Shown piece after piece: positions 1 through 6,745 of a stretch of 28,905 nt of DNA. The stretch's first letter is position 1, and each line of letters begins with the position of its first letter. The translations under genes and the position numbers were made by a program. The notes under the pieces are model-generated. The model was not told where the DNA came from. It searched no databases and worked only from the letters and a program-made list of their open reading frames with translations. The stretch comes from an uncultured Bacteroides sp. (GTDB lineage Bacteria > Bacteroidota > Bacteroidia > Bacteroidales > Bacteroidaceae). Location of the stretch: NCBI RefSeq assembly GCF_949298305.1, contig NZ_CASFWU010000050.1, positions 1 to 28,905 of the forward strand. Reading direction: 5' to 3'.

Positions 1-95
1 ACTTTAGCTGCTTCGCGTATGGTATCCAAAATCTTGTCGACGTAGACTTCGTGTGAAGCGTCGGCCACCATGACTTCAATTTGTTTCGAATCCAT
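1..95 (-). CDS. GNAT family N-acetyltransferase, N-terminal fragment
   Basis: The first 31 codons of a gene that runs off the left edge. The ATG is at 93-95 on the minus strand and the peptide begins MDSKQIEVMVADASHEVYVD. From memory this start is typical of the GNAT-fold acetyltransferase that lies between argR and argG in Bacteroides arginine-biosynthesis clusters. The catalytic core lies outside the window, so the family call rests on the N-terminus and on the argR neighbour. It is 96 bp downstream of argR on the same strand and is probably co-transcribed with it. A TAccTTTG box at 198-205 inside the 3' end of argR could give it a separate promoter. Confidence 0.7.
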   Translation of the reverse strand, partial: MDSKQIEVMVADASHEVYVDKILDTIREAAK

Positions 96-191
96 TTCTA
101 TTGTTTCAGTTTATATATTTAAGTAACGTAACGAAGGATGGCCGTGCGTTTCCTTCAGACCGTTGCGGCAGCATTCTTCAGTCTCTTTATC

Positions 192-671
192 TCACTTCAA
201 AGGTATGTTCGGGATGATTTCAGAAAGAAAGTCTCTCACTTCGCCGTGTGTCACGTGCTCGTGCAGCACCAGCATGATGGTGTCATCGCCCGCAATGGTT
301 CCCAAGATGCCTTCGTACTCGCGGTTGTCTATGTCGTAGGCCATGCTGCTGGCATAGCCGGGCCGGGTGCGTATGACGGCTATGTTGCCCGAGAATTGCA
401 GGGAGACGAATCCGCTCGTCATCAGCATTTCGCTGGTGGTCTGTCCGCTGGTACGCTTGTACATGATGTTGTTGGGCAGCACGTAGACGTACTTTCCGTT
501 CATGTTTGCCGCTTTGGCCACTTTCAGTTGCTTCAAGTCGCGCGACAGGGTGGCTTGGGTCAGTTCAAAACCCTCCTGCCCCAGGGCTTGCAGCAGTTCC
601 TCCTGCGAACTGACGTCTTTGCTGGAGATAATCATTTTGATGGCGTCTAAACGATTGGCTTTCTTCTTCAT
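192..671 (-). CDS. argR: Arginine repressor ArgR
   Basis: A 159-residue protein, the usual ArgR length. Residues 1-70 are the winged helix-turn-helix DNA-binding domain; the recognition helix carries QATLSRDLKQLK (about 39-50) with the conserved SR pair at 43-44. The C-terminal trimerisation and arginine-binding domain contains GTIAGDD (124-130), whose two aspartates bind L-arginine in the family. ArgR is a hexameric, arginine-responsive repressor of arginine biosynthesis. The neighbouring acetyltransferase fragment fits the head of an arg operon. A TAatTTTG box (700-707) and an ARG-box-like palindrome (677-690) lie directly upstream, so autoregulation is likely. The ATG at 669-671 follows both sites at a sensible distance. 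Confidence 0.95.
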   Translation of the reverse strand: MKKKANRLDAIKMIISSKDVSSQEELLQALGQEGFELTQATLSRDLKQLKVAKAANMNGKYVYVLPNNIMYKRTSGQTTSEMLMTSGFVSLQFSGNIAVIRTRPGYASSMAYDIDNREYEGILGTIAGDDTIMLVLHEHVTHGEVRDFLSEIIPNIPLK

Positions 672-676
672 GGTTT

Positions 677-690
677 TGCATAATTATTCT
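677..690. promoter_or_regulatory. ARG-box-like operator upstream of argR
   Basis: Read on the minus strand, AGAATAATTATGCA matches the ArgR half-palindrome pattern TGAATAATTATTCA at 12 of 14 positions. It lies between the -7 box (700-707) and the start codon (671), overlapping the expected transcription start, which suits repression. This is a match by eye to the enterobacterial and Bacillus consensus. The exact Bacteroides operator is not known to me. Confidence 0.5.
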
Positions 691-699
691 TTGACGGCG

Positions 700-707
700 C
701 AAAATTA
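700..707 (-). promoter_or_regulatory. Primary-sigma -7 box for argR
   Basis: CAAAATTA on the plus strand reads TAATTTTG on the minus strand, an exact TAnnTTTG match 29 bases before the argR ATG. No clear TTTG -33 element is visible at the right distance. Confidence 0.5.
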
Positions 708-812
708 GCGTTATTTTTGGAAAGAATATACATAAAATGCGTTTTTTTAGCTTTGATATGCAGAAAACTTCTGCGGCCGTTCTTGGGGGAGCGGTCTTAA
801 GGCATCCGTTCC

Positions 813-1499
813 TTATTTACGCGAGGTGATGTGGAAGCAACCTTGTTTCAGTTCGTACTTCACGTAGCATTCGTCGGCCTTCTTCAGGTCGCGCAGCACT
901 TCGGAGAGTACCAGCTTCAGCGTGTCGGCGCTGACATCCTGCATGGGGCGTCCGTCGGGGTCTTCCACTTTCTGGAAACGTTTCCAGCTGATGTCGAAGG
1001 TGGTGGCGTAGGAGTGTGCCGAATTGGAGGTGGCGTTGAGGTTGCGGCGGCGCAACCGTTTCACGTCGCTCTGCGTGCGCAACACCGAAGTCACGATGAC
1101 CTTGTTGGGGTTGAGGCCCTTGGACGCAAGCGAATCCAGAAAGTTGCTGCCTATGCTGTCCAGCAGGGCGGCGGCTCCGTAGGTAAGGTAGGGAATGGAG
1201 TGGGTCAGCGAGTCTACGGCATAGAGCTCGTTGGTGGTGATGTGGGCCAGCTTGCCGGTCATGGCTTCGGCCTCTTCGCGCGAGGCCAGCGGGGCGATAC
1301 CCACCGCTCTGGCGGCTTTCAGGTGGGTTTCGTTCAGGTCGCCGAAGGAGCGTTTGTAACTGATGACGCCGTGGATGTTGCGCGGTTCGTTCATCTTCAT
1401 GGACATGTCTTTCTTCTTGCCGCAGCCGGTAAAGGGCACTGAAGCCAACAGGGCGGCCAGCACCAGCAGGGCGACGGGACGGTAGTTGGTTTTCTTCAT
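813..1499 (-). CDS. DUF5715-type lipoprotein with M15 peptidase-like motif
   Basis: A 228-residue protein with a lipoprotein signal: basic start, hydrophobic stretch to about residue 21, lipobox FTGC with Cys26, then a lysine-rich linker. It should be anchored in the periplasm or outer membrane. I recognise the body as the DUF5715 family of Bacteroidales. It contains SAHSYATTFD (160-169), which aligns with the zinc-ligand motif SxHxxGxAxD of M15 D-Ala-D-Ala peptidases (His162 and Asp169), and a late CFHITS (221-226) that could supply the third ligand, His223. The usual Gly and Ala of the motif are replaced. A cell-wall peptidase role is inference. It is monocistronic, with its own TATCTTTG box at 1549-1556 about 50 bases upstream. 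Confidence 0.8.
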   Translation of the reverse strand: MKKTNYRPVALLVLAALLASVPFTGCGKKKDMSMKMNEPRNIHGVISYKRSFGDLNETHLKAARAVGIAPLASREEAEAMTGKLAHITTNELYAVDSLTHSIPYLTYGAAALLDSIGSNFLDSLASKGLNPNKVIVTSVLRTQSDVKRLRRRNLNATSNSAHSYATTFDISWKRFQKVEDPDGRPMQDVSADTLKLVLSEVLRDLKKADECYVKYELKQGCFHITSRK

Positions 1500-1548
1500 T
1501 TTCTTTCTATATATTAATGTTTATGACTTAAGTTTTTTTTACAGCCTG

Positions 1549-1556
1549 CAAAGATA
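1549..1556 (-). promoter_or_regulatory. -7 box for the DUF5715 lipoprotein gene
   Basis: CAAAGATA on the plus strand is TATCTTTG on the minus strand, an exact TAnnTTTG match. The -33 region shows no obvious TTTG. Confidence 0.45.
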
Positions 1557-1653
1557 ACCCATTCCGGTGAAAACCGTCCGGACGTTTTTCTCTTTTTTTG
1601 TCGGTCGGGGACCTTATTGGAAGTCCCGGCTTCAGTATGTCAGTTTTTTCACG

Positions 1654-1661
1654 TACCTTTG
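1654..1661 (+). promoter_or_regulatory. -7 box for truA
   Basis: TAccTTTG, an exact match. The predicted transcription start is near 1668, which excludes the in-frame ATG codons at 1598 and 1637 and supports the GTG at 1691 as the truA start. The -33 element is weak. Confidence 0.55.
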
Positions 1662-1690
1662 CGGCCGTTAAATTACGAAAACGGAAGACT

Positions 1691-2443
1691 GTGCAACGAT
1701 ATTTCATTTATCTGGCTTACGACGGTGCGGCCTACCACGGCTGGCAGATACAGCCCAACGGGGCCAGCGTGCAGGAGTGCCTGATGAAGGCGCTCTCCAC
1801 CCTGCTGAGGCGCGAGGTGGAGGTGACGGGAGCGGGGCGTACGGACGCGGGCGTCCATGCCCGTCTGATGGTGGCCCACTTTGACAGCGAGACGCCCATA
1901 GACACGGCCTTCATGGCCGACAAGCTGAACCGCCTGCTGCCGCCAGACATCTCGGTGTACCGCCTGCGGGCCGTGAAGCCCGATGCACATGCACGTTTTG
2001 ATGCCACATCGCGCACTTACCAGTATTATGTCACTACGGCCAAGCTGCCCTTCGACCGCCAGTACCGCTGCCGTCTCTTCCAGACGCCGGACTTCGGCGC
2101 AATGAACCGGGCGGCCGCCAGACTCTACGAGTACAGCGACTTTACCAGTTTCAGCAAGCTGCACACCGACGTGAAGACCAACCTCTGCCGGGTGACCCTG
2201 GCGGAGTGGACGCAGGTGGACGACGTGACGTGGATGTTCACCATCCGCGCCGACCGCTTCCTGCGCAACATGGTGCGCGCCGTGGTGGGCACGCTGCTCG
2301 AAGTGGGACGGGGAAAGCTCACGGTGGAAGGCTTCTGCCGCATCATCGAGCAGAAGGACCGTTGCAGCGCCGGCACGTCGGTGCCCGGCAACGCGCTGTT
2401 CCTGGTAGACGTGACCTATCCCGAGGACATCTTCCTGCCCTGA
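1691..2443 (+). CDS. truA: tRNA pseudouridine(38-40) synthase TruA
   Basis: A 250-residue protein from the GTG at 1691, beginning (M)QRYFIYLAYDGAAYHGWQ. It isomerises uridines 38-40 in the tRNA anticodon arm to pseudouridine. The family signature GAGRTDAGVHA is at 47-57 with the catalytic Asp52. YQYYV and the later RNMVRAVVG also match TruA. The reading frame stays open upstream to an ATG at 1598, but the promoter -7 box at 1654-1661 lies inside that extension and its translation does not resemble TruA. I therefore use the GTG, which is unusual in this genus. It leads a same-strand run, with the EamA gene starting 28 bases after its stop. Confidence 0.95.
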   Translation: MQRYFIYLAYDGAAYHGWQIQPNGASVQECLMKALSTLLRREVEVTGAGRTDAGVHARLMVAHFDSETPIDTAFMADKLNRLLPPDISVYRLRAVKPDAHARFDATSRTYQYYVTTAKLPFDRQYRCRLFQTPDFGAMNRAAARLYEYSDFTSFSKLHTDVKTNLCRVTLAEWTQVDDVTWMFTIRADRFLRNMVRAVVGTLLEVGRGKLTVEGFCRIIEQKDRCSAGTSVPGNALFLVDVTYPEDIFLP

Positions 2444-2471
2444 TTCAACTATTGCAATATTCGATACAGAC

Positions 2472-3371
2472 ATGTGGTTATTACTTGCTTTCCTTTCGGC
2501 TGCCTTGCTGGGTTTCTACGACGCCTTCAAGAAGCAGTCACTGCGGGACAACGCCGTGTTGCCCGTACTCTTTCTGAACACGCTGTTCTCCAGCCTGATA
2601 TTCCTGCCGTTCATCCTGCTTTCGGCCTTCGCGCCGGGCACGCTGGACGGAACCCTGTTCTACGTGCCCTCGGCGGGCTGGGCGGAGCATAAGTACATTG
2701 TGGTGAAGTCGTTCATCGTCCTCTCCTCGTGGATTTTCGGCTACTTCGGCATGAAGCACCTGCCCCTGACCATCGTAGGCCCCATCAACGCCACGCGCCC
2801 CGTCATGGTGCTGGTGGGCGCCATGCTCATCTTCGGCGAGCGCCTGAACCTCTATCAGTGGGTGGGTGTGCTGCTGGCGGTGCTTTCGTTCTTCATGCTG
2901 AGCCGCTCGGGCAAGAAGGAGGGCATCGACTTCAAGCACAACAAGTGGATTTTCTTTGTGGTGATGGCTGCCGTGACGGGTGCCTTGAGCGGACTGTACG
3001 ACAAGTACCTGATGACGCAGCTCAACCCCATGCTGGTGCAGTCGTGGTACAACGTCTACCAGGTGTTCATCATGTGTCCCGTCATCCTGCTGCTGTGGTA
3101 TCCGCAGCGCAGGCACAGCACCCCCTTCCGCTGGGACTGGACCATTCTCTGCATTTCCCTCTTCCTCTGTGCGGCCGACTTTGTCTACTTCTATGCCCTC
3201 AGCTACGAAGACTCCATGATTTCCATCGTTTCCATGGTGCGCCGCGGCAGCGTGGTGGTCTCTTTCCTCTTCGGTGCCCTCTTCTTCCGTGAAAAGAATT
3301 TAAAAAGCAAGGCTGTCGACCTGATTTTGGTGCTGATAGGAATGTTCTTCCTATATTTGGGGAGCAAATAA
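2472..3371 (+). CDS. EamA/DMT-family transporter
   Basis: A 299-residue, very hydrophobic protein with about ten predicted membrane segments arranged as two repeats, the standard layout and length of drug/metabolite (EamA) transporters in the inner membrane. The first repeat ends near residue 138, with a short polar linker (SRSGKKEGIDFKHNK) before the second. The C-terminus FFREKNLKSKAVDLILVLIG matches the family's final helix. Substrate cannot be read from sequence; EamA proteins export amino acids, metabolites or drugs. It lies 28 bp after truA and 21 bp before the next gene, so it is likely part of one transcript. Confidence 0.88.
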   Translation: MWLLLAFLSAALLGFYDAFKKQSLRDNAVLPVLFLNTLFSSLIFLPFILLSAFAPGTLDGTLFYVPSAGWAEHKYIVVKSFIVLSSWIFGYFGMKHLPLTIVGPINATRPVMVLVGAMLIFGERLNLYQWVGVLLAVLSFFMLSRSGKKEGIDFKHNKWIFFVVMAAVTGALSGLYDKYLMTQLNPMLVQSWYNVYQVFIMCPVILLLWYPQRRHSTPFRWDWTILCISLFLCAADFVYFYALSYEDSMISIVSMVRRGSVVVSFLFGALFFREKNLKSKAVDLILVLIGMFFLYLGSK

Positions 3372-3392
3372 CGCAACGTTTGGACAAAAGGA

Positions 3393-3872
3393 ATGGCAGA
3401 AGACTTGTACATCAGCGCAGGGACGAAGGAGGAGAAATACCGCGCCCTGCTTCCGCAAATAGAAGGCCTGCTGGCAGGCGAGGACGACCTGACGGCCAAT
3501 CTGGCCAATGTGACGGCTGCCCTGAAGGAGACATTCGGCTTCTTCTGGGTGGGTTTTTATCTGGTGAAGGGCGGCGAACTGGTGCTGGCTCCGTTTCAGG
3601 GCCCGGTGGCCTGCACCCGCATCCGCAAGGGGCGGGGCGTCTGCGGCTCGGCCTGGCAGGAAGGCCGCACGCTGGTGGTGCCCGATGTGGACGCCTTTCC
3701 GGGGCACATTGCCTGCAGCTCGCTCTCGCGGTCGGAAATCGTGGTGCCCCTCCTGGACGGAGGCGAGGTCTGGGGCGTGCTCGATGTGGACAGCGACTGT
3801 CTGAACAGCTTTGACGACACGGATGCGCGCTTTCTGGAGGAAGTCTGTGCGCGGCTCCGGCCGTACCGCTGA
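3393..3872 (+). CDS. msrC: GAF-domain free methionine-R-sulfoxide reductase (fRMsr)
   Basis: A 159-residue single GAF domain. fRMsr reduces free L-methionine-(R)-sulfoxide in the cytoplasm with thioredoxin as electron donor. The three redox cysteines of the family are all present: Cys74 in PVACTRI, Cys84 in GVCGSA and Cys108 in HIACSS. The core FWVGFYLV and the C-terminal GVLDVDSD are also typical. Length and spacing match E. coli YebR/MsrC. It overlaps nothing and follows the transporter by 21 bp. There is no signal peptide. The symbol is given by family equivalence. Confidence 0.92.
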   Translation: MAEDLYISAGTKEEKYRALLPQIEGLLAGEDDLTANLANVTAALKETFGFFWVGFYLVKGGELVLAPFQGPVACTRIRKGRGVCGSAWQEGRTLVVPDVDAFPGHIACSSLSRSEIVVPLLDGGEVWGVLDVDSDCLNSFDDTDARFLEEVCARLRPYR

Positions 3873-3951
3873 CGCATGGCGGAAAAACATGGATATTTGG
3901 CGGACGGCGCAGGCCGTCCCACGAAACTTTATAAACGGATATAGACGAAAA

Positions 3952-4599
3952 ATGAAAAGACTGATTGTTCTGCTGTATATTTTCTCAGCCGCCCTCTGCC
4001 TGGTGCGGGCGCAGGAGGCCAAAACCTGTTTTATCAACATGCCCGACTCGATAAGCTCCCTGTTCACCTCGGTCAACCGGGCCGACTTTGTGGACTTTCT
4101 GGAAAGCAAAATGAAGGCCGAAGTCTCCAACCGCCTGGGCGGCAAGTCGGAAATGACCCGCCTCACGGCGGACTATATCCGCCTCCAGACCACGCCCCGG
4201 AGCGAGTGGCAGATGAAGCTGCTGCCTGTGAACGACAGCACGAAGATTATCTGCACGGTGTCCACCGTCAGCGCGCCTGTGGCCGACAGCCACATCCGCT
4301 TCTACACCTCCGACTGGCAGGAGCTGCCCCTTGCCGACCATTTGCCCGCGCTGCCCGTGAAGGCCGATTTCCTTCCCTCCCTGCCCGACACGGTCTCTTA
4401 CGGCGTGCGCGACGCCTTCCGCCAGGCCGACCTTCTCCTGATGAAGGCCGACCTCTCGGAGCAGGACGCCACCCTGACCTTCACCTTCACCACCCCCGAC
4501 CTGATGGAGAAAGAGGCGGCCGAGAAGCTGAAACCTTTCGTCCGCCGTCCGCTGACCTACGTGTGGAAAGAAGGGCGTTTTCTCCCCGCCGGAGAGTGA
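3952..4599 (+). CDS. DUF3256 family secreted protein
   Basis: A 215-residue protein starting MKRLIVLLYIFSAALCLVRAQ, a standard signal peptide with a probable cleavage after VRA. The mature protein is about 195 residues, exported to the periplasm, with no membrane segment after the signal. I recognise it as DUF3256, a Bacteroidales family of unknown function. The ATG at 3952 is chosen because it starts exactly at the signal peptide; the frame is open upstream to 3811 but that part overlaps the reductase gene. It is the last gene of the truA run and is followed by a repeat-rich gap. Confidence 0.82.
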   Translation: MKRLIVLLYIFSAALCLVRAQEAKTCFINMPDSISSLFTSVNRADFVDFLESKMKAEVSNRLGGKSEMTRLTADYIRLQTTPRSEWQMKLLPVNDSTKIICTVSTVSAPVADSHIRFYTSDWQELPLADHLPALPVKADFLPSLPDTVSYGVRDAFRQADLLLMKADLSEQDATLTFTFTTPDLMEKEAAEKLKPFVRRPLTYVWKEGRFLPAGE

Positions 4600-4618
4600 C
4601 AATTCTCCCTCCCTTCCA

Positions 4619-4756
4619 TTCCAAAGGCGTTGGAATACCCGTTCGATAGCCTTTCGAATACCTATTCCAACGCCTTTGGAATACTCATTCGATAGCCTTT
4701 CGAATACCTGTTCCAACGCCTTTGGAATAGCCGTTCGATTGCCTTTGAAATGAAGT
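4619..4756. repeat. 23-bp tandem repeat, six units, alternating two forms
   Basis: Six units in perfect 23-bp register start at 4619, 4642, 4665, 4688, 4711 and 4734. Units alternate between TTCCAACGCCTTTGGAATA and TTCGATAGCCTTTCGAATA, each followed by a 4-base spacer. Each unit is itself a small hairpin (TTCCAA/TTGGAA or TTCGA/TCGAA). The core of the first unit is the reverse complement of the others (AAGGCG in place of CGCCTT). It lies just downstream of the DUF3256 stop and has no coding potential I can support. Confidence 0.9.
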
Positions 4757-4784
4757 TCGCAGGCACAGTGCCCGTGCCCCGTCC

Positions 4785-4879
4785 GGACGGAGCTTGCACG
4801 GTGCGTGGACCGAGCTTGCACGGCTTGCGGACGGTGCTTGCATGGCGCGCGGACGGAGCTTGCGTGGCCCGGACACTGG
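4785..4879. repeat. 22-bp tandem repeat (family also at 20361-20448)
   Basis: Four units at about 4785, 4807, 4829 and 4851 share GGACnnnGCTTGCAnGG followed by about five variable bases, with a partial fifth (GGACACTGG) at 4871. The unit resembles the repeat at 20361-20448, which shares GGAC, the GCnTGCA core and the period. Confidence 0.8.
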
Positions 4880-4944
4880 TTTTCAGGCCGGAAGGACGGC
4901 GCCCTGCCGCCTGCGCGCCGCCCGTCCGGCCTTGCAGAACACAA

Positions 4945-5022
4945 TTCGGGCACGGACTGCGTGGATGAATGCTTTCAGGGAGCCTGTGTGCCCCGCGAAA
5001 ACCCGCGCAATCCGTGCCCGAA
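4945..5022. repeat. 17-bp inverted repeat
   Basis: TTCGGGCACGGACTGCG at 4945-4961 pairs with CGCAATCCGTGCCCGAA at 5006-5022 with one mismatch, enclosing 44 bases. It lies downstream of the yitT-type gene on the minus strand and of the plus-strand operon; function unknown. Confidence 0.75.
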
Positions 5023-5023
5023 A

Positions 5024-5050
5024 GCCGGACGGCTTCTTGCTCTGTCCGGC
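5024..5050 (-). terminator. Possible hairpin terminator after the YitT-family gene
   Basis: GCCGGAC (5024-5030) pairs with GTCCGGC (5044-5050), four bases past the minus-strand stop codon. There is no strong U-tract, so termination is uncertain. Confidence 0.35.
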
Positions 5051-5053
5051 CGT

Positions 5054-5944
5054 TTACTTCACCTTAATCTTGTCGAAGCCCTCGCCGTACACGCCGATGA
5101 CCGCGCTCTGCGAAACGAAGGCGTTGGGGTCGATGTCCTTGATGAGCCGGAAGATGATGGGCGATTCCCGCTTCTTGGCCAGGATGAAGAGCATCTTCAC
5201 TTCGCGGCCCGTATAGAAGCCCGAGGCGTTGATGACGGTGGCGCCGCGGTGCGGATAGATGTTGATGTGGTGGGCAATGTCTTCGTACTTGTCGCTGATG
5301 ATGAAGAACTGCACCGACTGGCGGGCGCTGTTCACCACCTGGTCCAGGACAAAGCTGCAGATGTAGAGGGTCACGTAGCCGTAGACCACCTTTTCCCAGT
5401 CGCGCAGGACGATGTAGCTGGAGGAGATGATGATAAGGTCGCAAATCAGCATCACCCTGCCCAGCGTGATGTCGCGGTACTTGTTGATGATGGCCGCAAT
5501 GATATCCGTTCCTCCCGTGCTGCCGTTGGACGAGAAGGCGATGCCGATGCCGCCGCCGCAGAACGAGGCGCCGATGACGCAGGCCATGAAAGGCTGGTCG
5601 TGGAGCAGTACCAGGCCCGAGGTCAGCTTCTGGATGACGGAGAGGAAGAAGGTCAGCGTGAACACCGCAAAGATGGTCTTGATGCTGAATCGCCACCCCA
5701 GGATGCGGATGGACAGCAGCAGGAGCAGGAAGTTGATGGCAAAATAAGTGTACTGCACCGGAAAGCCGATGGCGAAGAAGATGATGGAGGCGATACCCGG
5801 AACGCCGCCGGTAGTGATGTCGTTGGGCAACAGGAACACGGTCCAGCCGATGCCATACATGATCATGCCCAAGGCAATCATCAGGTAGTCTTTCATTTCC
5901 CGGAGCATGTTCTGCTTCGAGGGGATTGTTGGGATTGTTTTCAT
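5054..5944 (-). CDS. YitT family membrane protein (DUF161/DUF2179)
   Basis: A 296-residue protein. Residues about 20-200 hold five or six membrane helices with the YitT-type glycine-rich segments (TTGGVPGIASII, NGSTGGTDIIAA). Residues about 215-296 form the soluble C-terminal DUF2179 domain ending GVYGEGFDKIKVK. YitT proteins are inner-membrane proteins of unknown transport or sensing role; the DUF2179 fold resembles a ligand-binding PII-like domain. It has its own well-formed promoter (6039-6069) and a leader of nearly 90 nt. It is divergent from the GNAT gene. Downstream, hairpins and repeats separate it from the truA operon. Confidence 0.9.
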   Translation of the reverse strand: MKTIPTIPSKQNMLREMKDYLMIALGMIMYGIGWTVFLLPNDITTGGVPGIASIIFFAIGFPVQYTYFAINFLLLLLSIRILGWRFSIKTIFAVFTLTFFLSVIQKLTSGLVLLHDQPFMACVIGASFCGGGIGIAFSSNGSTGGTDIIAAIINKYRDITLGRVMLICDLIIISSSYIVLRDWEKVVYGYVTLYICSFVLDQVVNSARQSVQFFIISDKYEDIAHHINIYPHRGATVINASGFYTGREVKMLFILAKKRESPIIFRLIKDIDPNAFVSQSAVIGVYGEGFDKIKVK

Positions 5945-6038
5945 TTATAAATAAGTAATAAGTTGGTTGTCTCTCCGGTGTCAGTCTTGTCCGGCGGCCT
6001 TGGGACCGCTGCCGGGGCAGGGCTTGTTTTTCGAGGCG

Positions 6039-6069
6039 CAAAGGTAGTGAATAAATGTGTGATAGCAAA
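6039..6069 (-). promoter_or_regulatory. Complete primary-sigma promoter for the YitT-family gene
   Basis: On the minus strand a TTTG -33 element (CAAA at 6066-6069) is followed after 19 bases by TAccTTTG (CAAAGGTA at 6039-6046). Both elements and the spacing fit the Bacteroides consensus. Confidence 0.75.
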
Positions 6070-6094
6070 CGAAAGAGGTATAAACTCGCTGCCG

Positions 6095-6126
6095 CTTGGG
6101 GGTGTGGGGCAAATTGTTTACTTTTG
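6095..6126 (+). promoter_or_regulatory. Promoter for the GNAT gene
   Basis: A -33-like CTTG (6095-6098), 20-base spacer, and an exact TActTTTG at 6119-6126. The start codon follows 20 bases later at 6147. It is divergent from the yitT-type promoter, with the two -33 regions about 25 bp apart. Confidence 0.65.
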
Positions 6127-6146
6127 TAAGCCAAAAATACGAACCG

Positions 6147-6644
6147 ATGATAACAATCAGGAAAACAAAACCGGAGGAACTTGCCGCCGTCATGGAGGTG
6201 TTCGAGGAGGGGAAGCGCATCATGCGCAAGGCCGGAAACATGAAGCAGTGGACGGGCGGCTATCCGTCGGCCGAGCTGGTCATGAGAGACATCCGCAACG
6301 GAAACAGCTACGTCTGCCTCGACGACGGAGGGACAATCATTGGCACCTTTGCCTTCATTCCCGGCAACGACCCCACCTATGCCCGCATCTACGAAGGCAG
6401 CTGGCTGGACAACACGCGCCCCTACGCCACCATCCACCGCCTGGCCGGCACGGAAGCGAGCCGGGGCGTGGCGGCGGCCTGCCTGGACTGGTGCTTCAGG
6501 CAAGTGCCCAACCTGCGGGCAGACACGCACCGCGACAACCTCATCCTGCAGCACATCCTCACCAAGCACGGTTTCCGCTACTGCGGCATCATCTACCTGC
6601 TGAACGGAGACGAACGGCTGGCATACCAGAAGATTAGCGGTTAG
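6147..6644 (+). CDS. GNAT family N-acetyltransferase
   Basis: A 165-residue protein beginning MITIRKTKPEELAAVMEVFE, a typical GNAT N-terminus. The region around 100-118 (IHRLAGTEASRGVAAACLDW) corresponds to the acetyl-CoA pyrophosphate-binding motif (usually R/QxxGxG/A), and the family motif-B helix follows with GFRYCGIIYL near the end. Substrate is unknown. The ATG at 6147 is chosen because it follows a complete promoter; the frame is open further upstream but would start inside the promoter. Its last codons and TAG stop are already part of a heptad repeat shared with the following gap. It converges on the helicase gene. Confidence 0.85.
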   Translation: MITIRKTKPEELAAVMEVFEEGKRIMRKAGNMKQWTGGYPSAELVMRDIRNGNSYVCLDDGGTIIGTFAFIPGNDPTYARIYEGSWLDNTRPYATIHRLAGTEASRGVAAACLDWCFRQVPNLRADTHRDNLILQHILTKHGFRYCGIIYLLNGDERLAYQKISG

Positions 6645-6745
6645 CGGTTAGTGGTGAGCGGTGAGTGTCCTGCGGATGGAAGATAACCGCTGCTTACTAA
6701 CCGCTAACCACTCACCGCTAACCACTGACCACTCACCGCTCTCAA
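6634..6745. repeat. Heptad repeat forming an inverted repeat between convergent genes
   Basis: The left arm (6634-6667) is built from GGTTAGC/GGTGAGC-type seven-base steps; the right arm (about 6695-6745) holds the complement (ACCGCTAACCACTCACCGCT and so on). The two can fold into long imperfect hairpins in several registers. The element overlaps the GNAT stop and abuts the helicase stop, so a bidirectional terminator role is likely. Confidence 0.7.

Noticed and set aside
198..205. TAccTTTG box on the minus strand inside the end of argR
   Set aside because: It falls on codons for conserved-looking C-terminal residues and has no matching -33 element; kept only as a possible internal promoter, not annotated.
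1598..1690. Longer truA start at 1598 or 1637
   Set aside because: The promoter -7 box at 1654-1661 lies inside this stretch and the translated extension has no TruA similarity; the GTG at 1691 gives the family N-terminus.
4619..4879. CRISPR array
   Set aside because: Units are directly adjacent tandem repeats of 22-23 bp with no unique spacers, and no cas genes are nearby.
4805..5950. A 381-codon plus-strand open frame across the repeat gap and opposite the YitT-type gene
   Set aside because: It is antisense to a clear membrane-protein gene and its first part simply translates the 22-bp repeats; long antisense frames are common in this GC-rich DNA.
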